Shown here: one piece after another, positions 8,456-17,338 of the stretch
How positions within the stretch are numbered: the first letter of the stretch is position 1
Layout of the letters: every line of letters begins with the position of its first letter
Source of the DNA: an uncultured Anaerolineae bacterium
GTDB taxonomy: Bacteria; Chloroflexota; Anaerolineae; Aggregatilineales; Phototrophicaceae
DNA length: 59,122 bases
NCBI GenBank assembly: GCA_938022205.1
Contig: CALIEB010000039.1
Span: 1-59,122 of the forward strand
Direction: 5' to 3'
The notes under the pieces: generated by a model
The model's input: the letters and a program-made list of their open reading frames with translations, nothing else
Databases searched by the model: none
Told to the model about the DNA's origin: nothing
Translations under genes and position numbers: made by a program

Positions 8456-8815
8456 ATGCGTAAGTTTTGGCTCTTGTGCGGCGCGCTGCTGTTGGCGGCG
8501 TGCAGCAGCGCGGCGGACCCCGCACAAAACGTCGTGCGCTACTTGCAGGCGCGCGCCAACGCCGACGCGGCAGGCATGCGCGCCTTGACCTGTGCCGCCC
8601 GCGAGGCAGAGGTTGACCGCCTCGCACAGTCGTTTGCCGGGCGCGATGCCAAGCTGGAAAACGTGCAGTGTACGTTTGATGCCGCCAGCGCGACCGCCGC
8701 CTGCAGCGGCAGCATTGTCGCCAGCTACGGCGCGGAGCGGCAGTCGTTCCCCGTTGGCAAGTACACGCTGGTGCAAGAAGATGGCGTTTGGCGCGTGTGT
8801 GGCGAAACGCGCTAG
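8456..8815 (+). CDS. Small lipoprotein of unknown function
   Basis: This 119-residue protein has a lipoprotein signal (MRKFWLLCGALLLAAC, lipobox LAAC with Cys16). The mature part includes two further Cys residues in the middle (LTCAAREAEV, NVQCTF), a third (ACSGS) and one near the C-terminus (WRVCGETR). The alternation of a helical first half with a beta-rich second half resembles the NTF2-like/DUF4878-type fold of small lipoproteins, which is only a suggestion. ATG 8456 is preferred over GTG 8450 because AAAAGG lies 8 nt upstream. Its TAG stop is shared, through a CTAG palindrome, with the TAG stop of the convergent gene at 8812. Confidence 0.7.
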   Translation: MRKFWLLCGALLLAACSSAADPAQNVVRYLQARANADAAGMRALTCAAREAEVDRLAQSFAGRDAKLENVQCTFDAASATAACSGSIVASYGAERQSFPVGKYTLVQEDGVWRVCGETR

Positions 8816-11328
8816 GGCGTAGGCGCGCCGCGCGGGGCAGCGGTCGCGACGGCTTCGGGCGTGGTCTCGGCAGTCAGTGCCTCCAGCTCGGGGGCATATA
8901 AGCTGCCGTCTTCCAGCACGGCAAACGTCAGCACGACCACGCTGTTGTAAGCGTTCTCGTCGGCACTGGGCAGCACGGCGCGCCGCCCGCTCGTTTGCTC
9001 GTACAGCCCCACGCGCAAGGTGTAGCCTTCACCCGGCGGCAGACGACGCAGCAGCTCGCCCAGCGCGTGTTCTGTGTAGAAGCTCTCGTTCCCTTGCCAA
9101 TAAGATGTGGGCAGCGTGGGTGGCACGTCGACCCCGCCGCGCCACTGTTCCTGCGCGTCTAACACGTGTACGAACGCCGTATAATTGAACGCCGGCAGGC
9201 CAATGGCTTGCCACACGGCGATGAACCGCCCGTCTTGCGGCGTGAGTGCGAACGCTTCCAAACGCAGCGCACCGTCAAACTCGCGCTGGTTTCTGGGCAG
9301 GTCTTGCAGCGTGCGCACGTTGACGAACTGCGTGGGCAAGAAAGTCGGGGCTACCGCGCCCGCGTTGAGCAGCACGGCTTTGAGCGCGCGTCCTCTCTCG
9401 TCGGTAATTGGCAGCCGCGCGGCGCGTGCGTTATCCCACCACGTCGCTTGCACGCGCAGCGGCTGCGGATACAGCACCGTGTCGGCGAGGCGCAGTAAGC
9501 GCGTGTCGGGGTAGACCGCGCCCTGCACAAAGCGGCTGGTAGGCAACGTGCCTAGCGCGGGGTAGCTGTCGACTTTGCCCAGCTCTTGCCCGTCCCAACC
9601 TACCAACGCTGTCGAAAGGGTATAATTTTCGCTGATGGGAGCGGCAGCGCGCCAATAGAACGTCACCATAACCAACTCCCCGGCAGCATAACGCCGCTGC
9701 GGCAGGTCATACCCCAACAGCTCCAACGCCCCAAAGCGCGCGTAAACGGGCTGTGCGCTGGCAGGCAGCGTTTTCAGCGGCGCGGGCGGCGTGTAGGCAG
9801 GCAAAACGAGCGTTAGCGGCACGAGCAGCGCGAGCAGCGCGAAGCCGCGTCCCAGCCAAACGGCGTTGGGCATCAGAGCTTGCGGCGCGATTGCCTCGCC
9901 TTCGCGCACATACGAGCGGTCGAGCGGCGTGCTAATGAACATCAGCCACCACACCCACTCCATTATGCCCACCGCCAGCAGCGGGCAAACCGCCGCTACG
10001 AAGGGGAACAGGAGCGCGCCCGTGCCGCTTTCGACCTTAAAGAACCACCACAGGCTGCCGACAACGCCCCACGCCGACACGCCCGCCAGCAGTACCAGCA
10101 CGCGCAGCTCGGCGCGCACGTGGGCAAAGTCGCGGATGGCGTAAAGCTGGGCGATGGTGAAGGCTGCGCCCAAAAGCGCGAACGCCGCAAAGGTTTCCAG
10201 CAGCCCGTAGACCAGCGCGCCCAGCGGCAAGTTGTTCGCGCCGAATAGCCCCCAATAGCTCAGGCGAAACGCGCCGAACGCGCGCCATAGCTCGCTCACA
10301 TCGAGCGCATCCGTGCGCGGCTGTGCCAGCGCGGTCAGCACGCCCAAGCCGAGCAGGTCGCCGTAGAGCTGGGCGTTGCGCGCGTACCACCAGCCCGCTA
10401 GCAAGACGAAGCCTCCGCCCAGCAGCAGCACGCCGACCGCTAGCCGCACCCATGCGCCGTCCTTGCGCGCGCGGTAGCCCCACACCAGCAGCAGCGGTGG
10501 CAGCATCGCCAGCGTGACCATGTGTGTTTGTGCGCCCAGCGCGAACAGCACGGCGGTCAGCGCGAGCGTGCGCCACGCCAAGCCGACCTGCAAGGCGCGC
10601 ACCATCGCCCAAAGCAGCAGGCTGTTGAGCGTGACCGTCAGGCTGAGGCTGCCCACTTGCGCCACGCTGTAGACGAACATGGGGTTAAACGCGGCAATCG
10701 CCACCGCCAGCAGAGCCACCGCCGGACGCTTGGGCGAGGCTGCCAGCCCAACGCGATGCACCGCCCACAGCGCGCCGCAAGCGATGACAACGTTGAGCAG
10801 ACGCAGCAAATAGACCGCTAACGCCGCACCCGTCAAGGGAGCTGGCACGCTGTCGTGCAGCAGGCGGTTGACATTGCCCCAACCCGTCCAATCGTTCACG
10901 CGCGCGTGCGGGTTGACGTGCAGCAGGTCGTAAAAGTCGCTCGTGTCTAGCAGCCGTTCAAGCTGGCTGGCTAGCACGTAGTAAAGCAGCGGCTGGCTGG
11001 CGTGCTGCCCCCATGCGGGCTGTGCGTCGGGATGCTGCACAGGCAAGCCGCCATTCGCCAGCACGCGCACGAGCTGGTAGTGTGCTAGCTCGTCGTGCGC
11101 CTCAAACGGCGGCGTGGCGAACGTGTAAAGCGCGCCCGCCAGCACAAACCCCACCAACACCCACTGCAGCCCTGTGAGCAGCAGCTGCACACGACTTAAC
11201 CAAGCCAACCCGCGCAGCACAGGACGCACAAGCTGCCACAGACGACGGGTGGCAGCGTCCAAGCGATGTGCCGTGTCGGGGGTGTTAGGAGCGGCGGATG
11301 GCGCGGTCGTTTGTTCGGCTGTGTTCAT
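8812..11328 (-). CDS. Large GT-C family membrane protein
   Basis: This 838-residue polytopic membrane protein has a cytoplasmic N-terminus (about 60 residues) and a first membrane segment near 63-85 (LLLTGLQWVLVGFVLAGALY). The PPFEAHDELAHYQLVRVLA motif comes next; its acidic residues sit where GT-C glycosyltransferases place their catalytic motif. HASQPLLYYVLASQL follows, also common in this family. Many membrane segments run to about 505, then a large exterior region with two beta-like parts (one begins FGALELLGYDL, as in the GT-C protein at 497). ATG 11328 is chosen because GAGAGG lies just upstream; the reading from 11373 would include the promoter. It probably transfers a sugar from a polyprenyl-linked donor, acceptor unknown. 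Confidence 0.68.
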   Translation of the reverse strand: MNTAEQTTAPSAAPNTPDTAHRLDAATRRLWQLVRPVLRGLAWLSRVQLLLTGLQWVLVGFVLAGALYTFATPPFEAHDELAHYQLVRVLANGGLPVQHPDAQPAWGQHASQPLLYYVLASQLERLLDTSDFYDLLHVNPHARVNDWTGWGNVNRLLHDSVPAPLTGAALAVYLLRLLNVVIACGALWAVHRVGLAASPKRPAVALLAVAIAAFNPMFVYSVAQVGSLSLTVTLNSLLLWAMVRALQVGLAWRTLALTAVLFALGAQTHMVTLAMLPPLLLVWGYRARKDGAWVRLAVGVLLLGGGFVLLAGWWYARNAQLYGDLLGLGVLTALAQPRTDALDVSELWRAFGAFRLSYWGLFGANNLPLGALVYGLLETFAAFALLGAAFTIAQLYAIRDFAHVRAELRVLVLLAGVSAWGVVGSLWWFFKVESGTGALLFPFVAAVCPLLAVGIMEWVWWLMFISTPLDRSYVREGEAIAPQALMPNAVWLGRGFALLALLVPLTLVLPAYTPPAPLKTLPASAQPVYARFGALELLGYDLPQRRYAAGELVMVTFYWRAAAPISENYTLSTALVGWDGQELGKVDSYPALGTLPTSRFVQGAVYPDTRLLRLADTVLYPQPLRVQATWWDNARAARLPITDERGRALKAVLLNAGAVAPTFLPTQFVNVRTLQDLPRNQREFDGALRLEAFALTPQDGRFIAVWQAIGLPAFNYTAFVHVLDAQEQWRGGVDVPPTLPTSYWQGNESFYTEHALGELLRRLPPGEGYTLRVGLYEQTSGRRAVLPSADENAYNSVVVLTFAVLEDGSLYAPELEALTAETTPEAVATAAPRGAPTP

Positions 11329-11356
11329 AACGTCCTCTCGCGTCTGGTCGCTAACG

Positions 11357-11464
11357 GTTTCAGTATAGCACATTACGCTAGGACAAACGCATTTTTGACT
11401 CCTCCCCTCCCTCCTAGCCCCCCTCGCGTTTCAGTATAGCACATTACGCTAGGACAAACGCATT
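11357..11464 (-). repeat. Duplicated 37-bp promoter-bearing repeat
   Basis: Two identical 37-bp copies lie at 11357-11393 and 11428-11464, 71 bp apart, separated by a pyrimidine-rich spacer. Each carries, on the minus strand, the extended -10 TGCTATACT (TATACT at 11367-11362 and 11438-11433). The proximal copy would start transcription about 25-30 nt before the GT-C start at 11328. The arrangement reads as a tandem duplication of the promoter region. Confidence 0.7.
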
Positions 11465-11523
11465 CTCCCCGCGCTCCCGCCCAGAGCAGTGTCAGAAACA
11501 CAAAGTGTCTTGGACTCTATACG

Positions 11524-11551
11524 TTGACATCTCTTTTTGCTAAAATAATGA
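11524..11551 (+). promoter_or_regulatory. Probable promoter of the pectinacetylesterase-like gene
   Basis: A consensus TTGACA at 11524-11529 is followed after 16 bp by TAATGA (11546-11551). A second candidate -10 (TGC-TAAAAT, 11538-11546) overlaps it. The gene starts at 11590. Confidence 0.45.
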
Positions 11552-11589
11552 AAAACTATACATTCTTTTGAACAAGAAAGGTTTTAACC

Positions 11590-12696
11590 ATGAACGCTTT
11601 GTACCGAATGCTGTTAGTGCTGCTGGCTGCCTTTGCGCTGGCGATAGCTGCCGCCGCGCAAGAAGCCCCCGCTGCCGAGCTGCCCACGCTAGCCGACCTG
11701 CAAGAAGGCTGGAACGAAATCGTGCCGGGCGGAGAAACGGGCTGCGCCTATGGCACGCCCTACAGCTTTCACGTGCGCCCTGCCGACCCCGATAAGCTGT
11801 TGATTTTCTTCAACGGCGGCGGTGCGTGCTGGTTCGGGCAGATTTGCAGCCCGACTGCGCCTACCTTCGTGCCACTTGCCGACATCGGGGTCAACATCCC
11901 CGACACAAAAAACGGCATTTTTGCCTTTGACAACCCTGACAATCCCTTCAGCGACTTCACGGTCGTGTTTGCGCCCTACTGCACGGGGGATGTCCACATG
12001 GGCAGCCGCGTGACGGAGTACCCGCTTGGTGACCAAAGCCTAAGCATTGCCCACAAGGGCAGCATCAATGCCCACGCTGTGTTGGATTGGACGTTCGCCA
12101 ACGTGAGCGCGCCGGAGGTCGTGTTCGTCACGGGCAGCAGCGCGGGCGCAATCCCCTCGCCCATCTACGCGGGCGTGGTCGCTGAAGCCTACCCTGAGGC
12201 GCGGGTCGTACAGCTCGGCGACGGCGCGGGCGGCTATCGTGTGCCGGCCGCGACCCCCATTGTCAACACGGTGTGGGGCGTGCTAGAAGGCTTGCCTGAC
12301 TGGGAAGAGTTCGCCGACGAGACGGTCGAAGGCTTCACGTTTGAACGCTACTACATCGCTACCGCCAAACGCTTCCCTAACATCACCTTTGCCCAGTACA
12401 ACACGGCACACGATGACACCCAGTATCAGTTCTTGGCAATTTTGGGCATGACGAATGTCAACCTGCTTGAGCTGCTGACCGCCAACTACGACGAAATTCG
12501 CGCCGAAGTGCCGACGTTCTACACCTACACAGCCGGTGGCACGCTGCACACTATCCTGCGCCTGCCAGAGTTCTACACCTACGAGGTGCAAGGGGTGCGC
12601 TTGCGCGACTGGGTGGCGAACTTGGTGGCGGGCGAGGCGGTCGGTGACGTGACGTGCGAGGGCGACGAGTGCCTCAACCCGCCCGCAACGGACTAG
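11590..12696 (+). CDS. Secreted pectinacetylesterase-family hydrolase
   Basis: This 368-residue exported protein has a signal peptide at 1-22 (hydrophobic, ending AAAAQ). The body matches the pectinacetylesterase/Notum fold: LLIFFNGGGACWFG (oxyanion region), YCTGDVHMGSR, FVTGSSAGAIPSP with the nucleophile Ser in GSSAG, and TAGGTLHTIL with the likely catalytic His. Cysteines pair plausibly for disulfides. Family members remove acetyl or acyl groups from polysaccharides or lipidated proteins; the natural substrate here is unknown. The start follows AAAGG 8 nt upstream. The gene ends one base before the convergent DUF547 gene. Confidence 0.82.
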   Translation: MNALYRMLLVLLAAFALAIAAAAQEAPAAELPTLADLQEGWNEIVPGGETGCAYGTPYSFHVRPADPDKLLIFFNGGGACWFGQICSPTAPTFVPLADIGVNIPDTKNGIFAFDNPDNPFSDFTVVFAPYCTGDVHMGSRVTEYPLGDQSLSIAHKGSINAHAVLDWTFANVSAPEVVFVTGSSAGAIPSPIYAGVVAEAYPEARVVQLGDGAGGYRVPAATPIVNTVWGVLEGLPDWEEFADETVEGFTFERYYIATAKRFPNITFAQYNTAHDDTQYQFLAILGMTNVNLLELLTANYDEIRAEVPTFYTYTAGGTLHTILRLPEFYTYEVQGVRLRDWVANLVAGEAVGDVTCEGDECLNPPATD

Positions 12697-12697
12697 G

Positions 12698-13609
12698 CTA
12701 TGGTGCGTTCAACGCCCAATCGTAAGGGGCAAAGCGCACCTTTGCCCCGTTAGCGACCGCTTGCGCCAGCGCGTGCGCGTCGCCTTCGGGCAGGTGCGCG
12801 CTAATCGCCAACAGCAGCGGCAGCGGGTCGCCCAAGCCGAGCTTAAGCCACGCGCTGCCGCCAAAATCCTGTGCATACCACGCCCACAGGCGCGAGAGCG
12901 TCACCACGTTCGCAGCCGCATCATAGGTCACGTGCTGGGCGATAAACAGGCGCACGGCGTTGTCTAGCTGCGCGTCGACCTGTACCGCGTCGTAAAAGCG
13001 CACAGGCGGACACGAGCGCGCCCCACACACCAGCGCGAAGTGAATGCGGTTGTCCAGCTGCGCCAGCGCGAAGGCGCGGCGCGGGTCGCGCGCGCCAAAC
13101 TGCTTTTGCGGGATGAAGACGTGGGCGCGGTTAGCGCGCAGCACGCCGTGTTCGATGTCGTCAAGGCAGAAGCGCAGCCCGCCTATACAGTAAGCGGCGC
13201 GGCGAAAGAAGCCCGCCACCTCGCTCACGCTAGTGCGCACGCCGTAGGCAATCACCGCGTCAATTACCAGCGCGTTGTAGACGTTGAGCCAGAAGGCTTT
13301 TTTGTCCGCCTCGTCAGTCAGCACATGCAAGGCAAACGTCCGCAAGTGAGCAGTTAAGGCGCGGTAGTCGGCATAGGCGGCACTATCACGCAGGCGCGCG
13401 TAGTCCACTTGCCCTGCCGCGTCGATGGCTTCGGCTTGCAAGCGTGCCGCCGCGCCTTTAAGCGCAGCGTCCAAGCGTAGCACAGGCGCGGTCGTGGTTG
13501 GCGCGTGCGCGTTCAGCACGTCCTGCGGCACGCGCAAGACAGCATCGTACACGCGCTGCGCCAGCGTGCGTGGAGCTAGACAGCCATCAGTCACTCCAGC
13601 TGCCCCCAT
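12698..13609 (-). CDS. DUF547 domain protein
   Basis: This 303-residue protein has a DUF547 core (about residues 95-260). Recognisable pieces are VDYARLRDSAAYADY, KAFWLNVYNALVIDAVIAYG, LDDIEHGVLR and RIHFALVCGARSCPPVRFY. DUF547 proteins have a fold related to cysteine proteases/transglutaminases, and the Cys and His in the CGARSCP region fit that, but the function is undescribed. The reading extends to 13747, but that stretch lies inside the upstream gene. ATG 13609 (23-nt overlap) or GTG 13594 (8-nt overlap, GTGACTGA) are the likely starts. No signal peptide is visible from either. It is translationally coupled to the TPM-like gene upstream. Confidence 0.7.
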   Translation of the reverse strand: MGAAGVTDGCLAPRTLAQRVYDAVLRVPQDVLNAHAPTTTAPVLRLDAALKGAAARLQAEAIDAAGQVDYARLRDSAAYADYRALTAHLRTFALHVLTDEADKKAFWLNVYNALVIDAVIAYGVRTSVSEVAGFFRRAAYCIGGLRFCLDDIEHGVLRANRAHVFIPQKQFGARDPRRAFALAQLDNRIHFALVCGARSCPPVRFYDAVQVDAQLDNAVRLFIAQHVTYDAAANVVTLSRLWAWYAQDFGGSAWLKLGLGDPLPLLLAISAHLPEGDAHALAQAVANGAKVRFAPYDWALNAP

Positions 13610-14303
13610 CTGAGCCGCCACTGCCGCCAGACGAGCCGCCGCTGTCAGACGACCAACCGCCGCTGCTCCATCCTGAATCAGCCATGCCGTCTCCTGTACC
13701 GCGACCGCTGAACTTGCTGATAACCCAAAGCAGCAAGCCCAGACCAATCATGTGCGGCGTAAACGCAAACAAGATGTCAAGAGCATTGATCGAAGTGTCT
13801 GCCGCAGTGCTGGGGTTTTCGACAGGCGCACTTATCGGCACGGGCGTGGGTGGCGTTGCCAGCACCGCCTCAATCGCCTCCAGCGACTTGACAAATGCCT
13901 CTGTGAACAAGTTGTCGCGCAAGTAGAGGTTCATCACGCTGCGGCGCAAGTTCAAGTTAAGCATGAGGTTGTGGTAGCGTGCGCCCCAAATGACTTCAGA
14001 GTAGCGCGTGTCGATGGCGGCGTAAAGCGCGATAACGTCCTCATCGACGAATTCCCCGCCCAAGCCGTCCGCTTCACGGCGCGCGCGAAAGTCCGACGAG
14101 CCGCCGTTCTGCACCAAGTACACGGCAACACGCAGCCCGCGCGCCAACAGCGGCTGCATGGCTTGGCGAATGGCTTCCTCATCAAGGCGCGCGTCGGCGG
14201 CGCGCACGACAATCGCTTGTTGCGTGGGAACAGCTTGCGCGTGCAACACGCCAGCGACCACACACAGCAGTATCCCGATAATCCACCCGTAATGCTTTGG
14301 CAT
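13587..14303 (-). CDS. TPM-like membrane-anchored protein with Gly/Ser-rich tail
   Basis: This is a 238-residue protein. A signal peptide (1-23, ending LHAQA) precedes a domain of about 115 residues resembling the TPM/DUF477 fold (IVVRAADARLDEEAIRQAM, VAVYLVQNGG, RYSEVIWGARY). A Pro/Thr-rich linker, a membrane segment (about 185-203, FTPHMIGLGLLLWVISKF) and a C-terminal tail almost entirely of Gly, Ser and Asp follow. The G/S-rich tail after a membrane helix is common in TPM proteins. ATG 14303 has GAGGTG 4-5 nt upstream, better than ATG 14315. The family role is unclear; some members act in photosystem or membrane quality control. Moderate confidence in the family. Confidence 0.6.
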   Translation of the reverse strand: MPKHYGWIIGILLCVVAGVLHAQAVPTQQAIVVRAADARLDEEAIRQAMQPLLARGLRVAVYLVQNGGSSDFRARREADGLGGEFVDEDVIALYAAIDTRYSEVIWGARYHNLMLNLNLRRSVMNLYLRDNLFTEAFVKSLEAIEAVLATPPTPVPISAPVENPSTAADTSINALDILFAFTPHMIGLGLLLWVISKFSGRGTGDGMADSGWSSGGWSSDSGGSSGGSGGSDGGSWSD

Positions 14304-14522
14304 GATGCACCTCATAAGTTATAAGACCCTCACACCATTGTACGTGCCAGCAATGTGTCACGGGTTAATCTTGTGTTAAGCCTTCTTAGACGTTACTAAT
14401 GTCATGTTTAAGAACTGACCTTGCTCACTCATGGTTTTTCGTGCTTTTTGTCACAATAGAGACGGGAACAGAACACAAAGCGATACACGACAGACGCACC
14501 CAGAAAATGAGGCGACTTATCC

Positions 14523-16331
14523 ATGAGTGACGCAAGGGTTATCACGCACGATGTGGTCATTGTCGGCGCGGGGCTAGCAGGGAGCTGGGCGGCGATGGTC
14601 GCAGCACGCGAGGGTGTGACCAACATCGGCGTGCTAAGCAAGGTACATCCGCTGCGCTCGCACAGCGGCGCGGCGCAAGGCGGCATCGCCGCCGCGTTGG
14701 GCAACGTGCGCCCGGTCGCCGGCACAGGCGAAGACGGCGCGTTGGAGCAAGTGCCAGCGGGTGCAGAGCCTCCTGATAGCATCGATTTGCACTTTTTCGA
14801 CACGGTGAAAGGCTCGGACTGGCTGGGTGACCAAGACAAAATCAAGGTCTTGGTGACCGACGCGATTGAGGTGATTTACGAGTATGAACACATGGGCTGC
14901 GTCTTCAGCCGCACGGACGACGGGCGCATCAACCAACGCCGCTTTGGCGGGCATTCCGCCCCACGCGCCAACTTTGCCGCCGACTGGACGGGGCATGTGC
15001 TGCTGCACACCATTCACGAGCAGTGCCTTAAGCACGGCGTGAAGTTCTACAGCGAGTGGCAGCTGTTGGAGCTGCTGCTGGAAGACGGGGTGGCGCGCGG
15101 CGTGGTGGCGATGGACATCGTCAGCGGCGAGATTGTCACCTTCCACGCCAAAGCGGTGTTGTTTGCCACTGGCGGCTATGGGCGGGCGTGGAAAATCACG
15201 TCTAATGCCACTGCCAACACCGGCGACGGCGTGGCGATTGCCTACCGCGCTGGCGCGCCGCTGATGGACATGGAGTTTGTCCAGTTCCATCCGACGGGCA
15301 TTTACAAGCACGGCATCCTCATGAGCGAAGCCTGTCGCGGCGAGGGTGGCTACTTGCTCAACGCGGCGGGCGAGCGTTTTATGGAGAAGTACGCGCCTTC
15401 CAAGATGGAGCTTGCGCCGCGCGACCTCGTCAGCCGCTCGGAGCAAACCGAAATCAACGAAGGGCGCGGCGTGGGCGATGACAAGCAGGGCATCTACCTT
15501 GACCTGCGCCACTTGGGCAAGGAGAAGATTATGACGCGCCTGCCGCAAGTGCGCGAAATCGCCATGAACTTCTTGGGCGTGGACATCGTCTATGAACTTG
15601 CCAAAATCCAGCCGACCGCGCACTACAGTATGGGCGGCATCCCGACCGACGTGGACGGGCAAGTTATCGCCGACGCGAACGAAACGCCGATTGTCGGCTT
15701 TTACGCGGCGGGCGAATGCGCCTGCGTGAGCGTACACGGGGCGAACCGTCTCGGCACGAACAGCTTGCTCGAAGCGTCGGTGTTCGGGCGGCGCGCCGGC
15801 TATGCGATTGCGCGCTTCATCAAAGGCGGCGCAAAGCTCGCGCCGCTGCCCGCACGCGCCGCCGCCGCCGCACAGCGCGCACGCCTCGCGCGGCTGATGA
15901 GCCGTCACGAGAACGGGCGCAACGTCCCGCTGAAACAGCTCAGCGAGACGCTGAAGAAGACGATGACCGACCACGTCGGCATCTTTCGCAGCCAAGAAAG
16001 CCTTGAGACGGCACTGGCGACCATTCACCGCCTGCAAGGAGACTTCCAACACGTGCGCGTGATGGACACCAGCCGCCGCTACAACACCGACGTGCTGGCG
16101 GCGGTGGAGGTTGACCACATGCTCACCTTCAGCGAACTGGTGGCGTTGGGCGCGCTGGCACGGCGCGAAAGTCGCGGCGCGCATGCCCGCACCGATTATC
16201 CCACGCGCGACGACAACGCATGGCTCAAGCACACGCTGGTGCGCCAAAGCAGCGACGGCACGCCCGAATTGAGCTACAAAGACGTGACGATTGACTGGGA
16301 AAAATGCCCGCCACAGGCGCGCAAATATTAA
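14523..16331 (+). CDS. sdhA: Succinate dehydrogenase/fumarate reductase flavoprotein subunit
   Basis: This 602-residue subunit oxidises succinate to fumarate (or the reverse) at FAD. The N-terminus has the dinucleotide-binding motif [14 protein letters not shown] and the FAD-attachment region [16 protein letters not shown], with the His to which FAD is usually bound. [12 protein letters not shown] and [10 protein letters not shown] are substrate-region motifs, and [21 protein letters not shown] closes the FAD site. The C-terminal helical domain is complete. GAGGCG precedes ATG 14523. A weak promoter (TTGTGT, 17 bp, TACTAA at 14371-14399) lies upstream, opposite the TPM-like gene. sdhB follows after 10 nt, but no membrane-anchor subunit gene is adjacent on either side. 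Confidence 0.93.
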   Translation: MSDARVITHDVVIVGAGLAGSWAAMVAAREGVTNIGVLSKVHPLRSHSGAAQGGIAAALGNVRPVAGTGEDGALEQVPAGAEPPDSIDLHFFDTVKGSDWLGDQDKIKVLVTDAIEVIYEYEHMGCVFSRTDDGRINQRRFGGHSAPRANFAADWTGHVLLHTIHEQCLKHGVKFYSEWQLLELLLEDGVARGVVAMDIVSGEIVTFHAKAVLFATGGYGRAWKITSNATANTGDGVAIAYRAGAPLMDMEFVQFHPTGIYKHGILMSEACRGEGGYLLNAAGERFMEKYAPSKMELAPRDLVSRSEQTEINEGRGVGDDKQGIYLDLRHLGKEKIMTRLPQVREIAMNFLGVDIVYELAKIQPTAHYSMGGIPTDVDGQVIADANETPIVGFYAAGECACVSVHGANRLGTNSLLEASVFGRRAGYAIARFIKGGAKLAPLPARAAAAAQRARLARLMSRHENGRNVPLKQLSETLKKTMTDHVGIFRSQESLETALATIHRLQGDFQHVRVMDTSRRYNTDVLAAVEVDHMLTFSELVALGALARRESRGAHARTDYPTRDDNAWLKHTLVRQSSDGTPELSYKDVTIDWEKCPPQARKY

Positions 16332-16341
16332 GGGGAAGACC

Positions 16342-17136
16342 ATGACCAACATCACCGTGCGCATCAAACGCTTTAACCCCGACACCGATGACAAGCCGCG
16401 TTGGCAGGATTACACCGTCGCGCTGGACACTGAGAAGACCGTGCTAGACGCGCTGGAAGAAATTAAGAGCGAACAAGACGGCTCGCTGACCTTCCGCCGC
16501 TCGTGCCGTCACGCCATTTGTGGCTCGTGTGCCATGATGGTCAACCGCAAAAATGGTTTGGTCTGCACCAAGCCGCTCAAAGAGGCGGTCGAAGAGGTTG
16601 GCTTCTTTGGCGCGAAAAACACCGTCACGATTGAGCCGCTACCTTACCTGCCTGTGATTAAGGACTTGGTGGTTGACCAAAGCGTGTTCTGGCAGCAGTA
16701 CGAGGCGGTACGCCCTTGGGTGATTCCGGTAGAAAATATTCCCACAAAAGAGTTCCGCATGTCGCAAGCCGAAGTTGACGCGATGAACCGCGCCGAGACC
16801 TGCATCATGTGCGGCGCGTGCTACTCATCTTGTCCGGTGATTGCCGGCAACAAGTCCTACATTGGACCGCACGCGCTGCTCAAGCTGTTCTTGCGGGTGA
16901 TGGACCCCCGCGACACTGAGATTGAGGCGCGCCTCGACCAAATCGCCAACGACAACGGCGCGTTCCGCTGTCACAAGGTGAGCAACTGCATAGGCGCGTG
17001 TCCTAAAGGTCTCAACCCTGCCCAAGCGATTTCCGCACTCGGCAATATGGCTCTGCGAGCCAACAAGCTCTCGCAGGCGCGTGCCGAGCGGCTCAAGACG
17101 CTCATCGCGCAAGTCGAAGCGTCTGCCTCTGAGTAA
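16342..17136 (+). CDS. sdhB: Succinate dehydrogenase/fumarate reductase iron-sulfur subunit
   Basis: This 264-residue subunit carries electrons from FAD to the quinone site. The ferredoxin domain (1-110) has the [2Fe-2S] ligands in SCRHAICGSCAMMVN and a later Cys (GLVCTKPL). The C-terminal domain has CIMCGACYSSCPV for [4Fe-4S], then CHKVSNCIGACPKGLNP for [3Fe-4S] and the last [4Fe-4S] ligand. The start at 16342 follows AAGGGG 6 nt upstream; the longer reading from 16291 lies within sdhA. A strong terminator follows at 17163-17195, so the transcript ends here and the anchor subunit must be encoded elsewhere. Confidence 0.93.
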   Translation: MTNITVRIKRFNPDTDDKPRWQDYTVALDTEKTVLDALEEIKSEQDGSLTFRRSCRHAICGSCAMMVNRKNGLVCTKPLKEAVEEVGFFGAKNTVTIEPLPYLPVIKDLVVDQSVFWQQYEAVRPWVIPVENIPTKEFRMSQAEVDAMNRAETCIMCGACYSSCPVIAGNKSYIGPHALLKLFLRVMDPRDTEIEARLDQIANDNGAFRCHKVSNCIGACPKGLNPAQAISALGNMALRANKLSQARAERLKTLIAQVEASASE

Positions 17137-17162
17137 GTTCCCCGCTTTATTTCTCCTCATGT

Positions 17163-17198
17163 AAAAGCCCCGTCCTCGCACGAGGGTGGGGCTTTCGC
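17163..17198 (+). terminator. Rho-independent-like terminator after sdhB
   Basis: A stem forms between AAAAGCCCC and GGGGCTTT, with an inner stem CCTCG/CGAGG and a small internal loop of GT/GT. It is followed by TTT and then C, so the U-tract is short. It lies 27 nt after the sdhB stop. Confidence 0.7.
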
Positions 17199-17212
17199 GG
17201 CAGATTGCGCCC

Positions 17213-17241
17213 TTGCGATGTGCGTCGCACTGCTATATAAT
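17213..17241 (+). promoter_or_regulatory. Promoter of the tRNA-Gln gene
   Basis: TTGCGA (17213-17218), a 17-bp spacer and TATAAT (17236-17241) lie 12 bp upstream of the mature tRNA 5' end. Confidence 0.65.
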
Positions 17242-17253
17242 GCGTCGTGTTGT

Positions 17254-17326
17254 TGAGGAGTAGCTCAACTGGCAGAGCGGGGGCCTTTGGAGCCCAAGGT
17301 TATAGGTTCGAGTCCTATCTCCTCAG
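17254..17326 (+). tRNA. trnQ: tRNA-Gln (anticodon UUG)
   Basis: A full cloverleaf can be drawn. The acceptor TGAGGAG pairs with CTCCTCA (7 bp), with discriminator G73. The D stem is GCTC/GAGC, the anticodon stem GGGC/GCCC has loop CTTTGGA, and the T stem ATAGG/CCTAT has loop TTCGAGT. The anticodon at 34-36 is TTG, reading CAA. The U1-A72 pair with G73 matches glutamine identity. The first anticodon-stem pair (G27-A43) is a mismatch. A15-U48 gives a plausible Levitt pair. CCA is not encoded. Confidence 0.88.
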
Positions 17327-17338
17327 TTTACTGAGCCT

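Noticed and set aside
13610..13747. N-terminal extension of the DUF547 protein with signal-like hydrophobic start
   Set aside because: It lies completely inside the upstream TPM-like gene; starts at 13609 or 13594 fit translational coupling.
14634..16394. 586-codon open frame antisense to sdhA
   Set aside because: It mirrors a highly conserved enzyme in a GC-rich genome with biased third positions; the translation has no recognisable domain and is rich in Arg/Ala/His.
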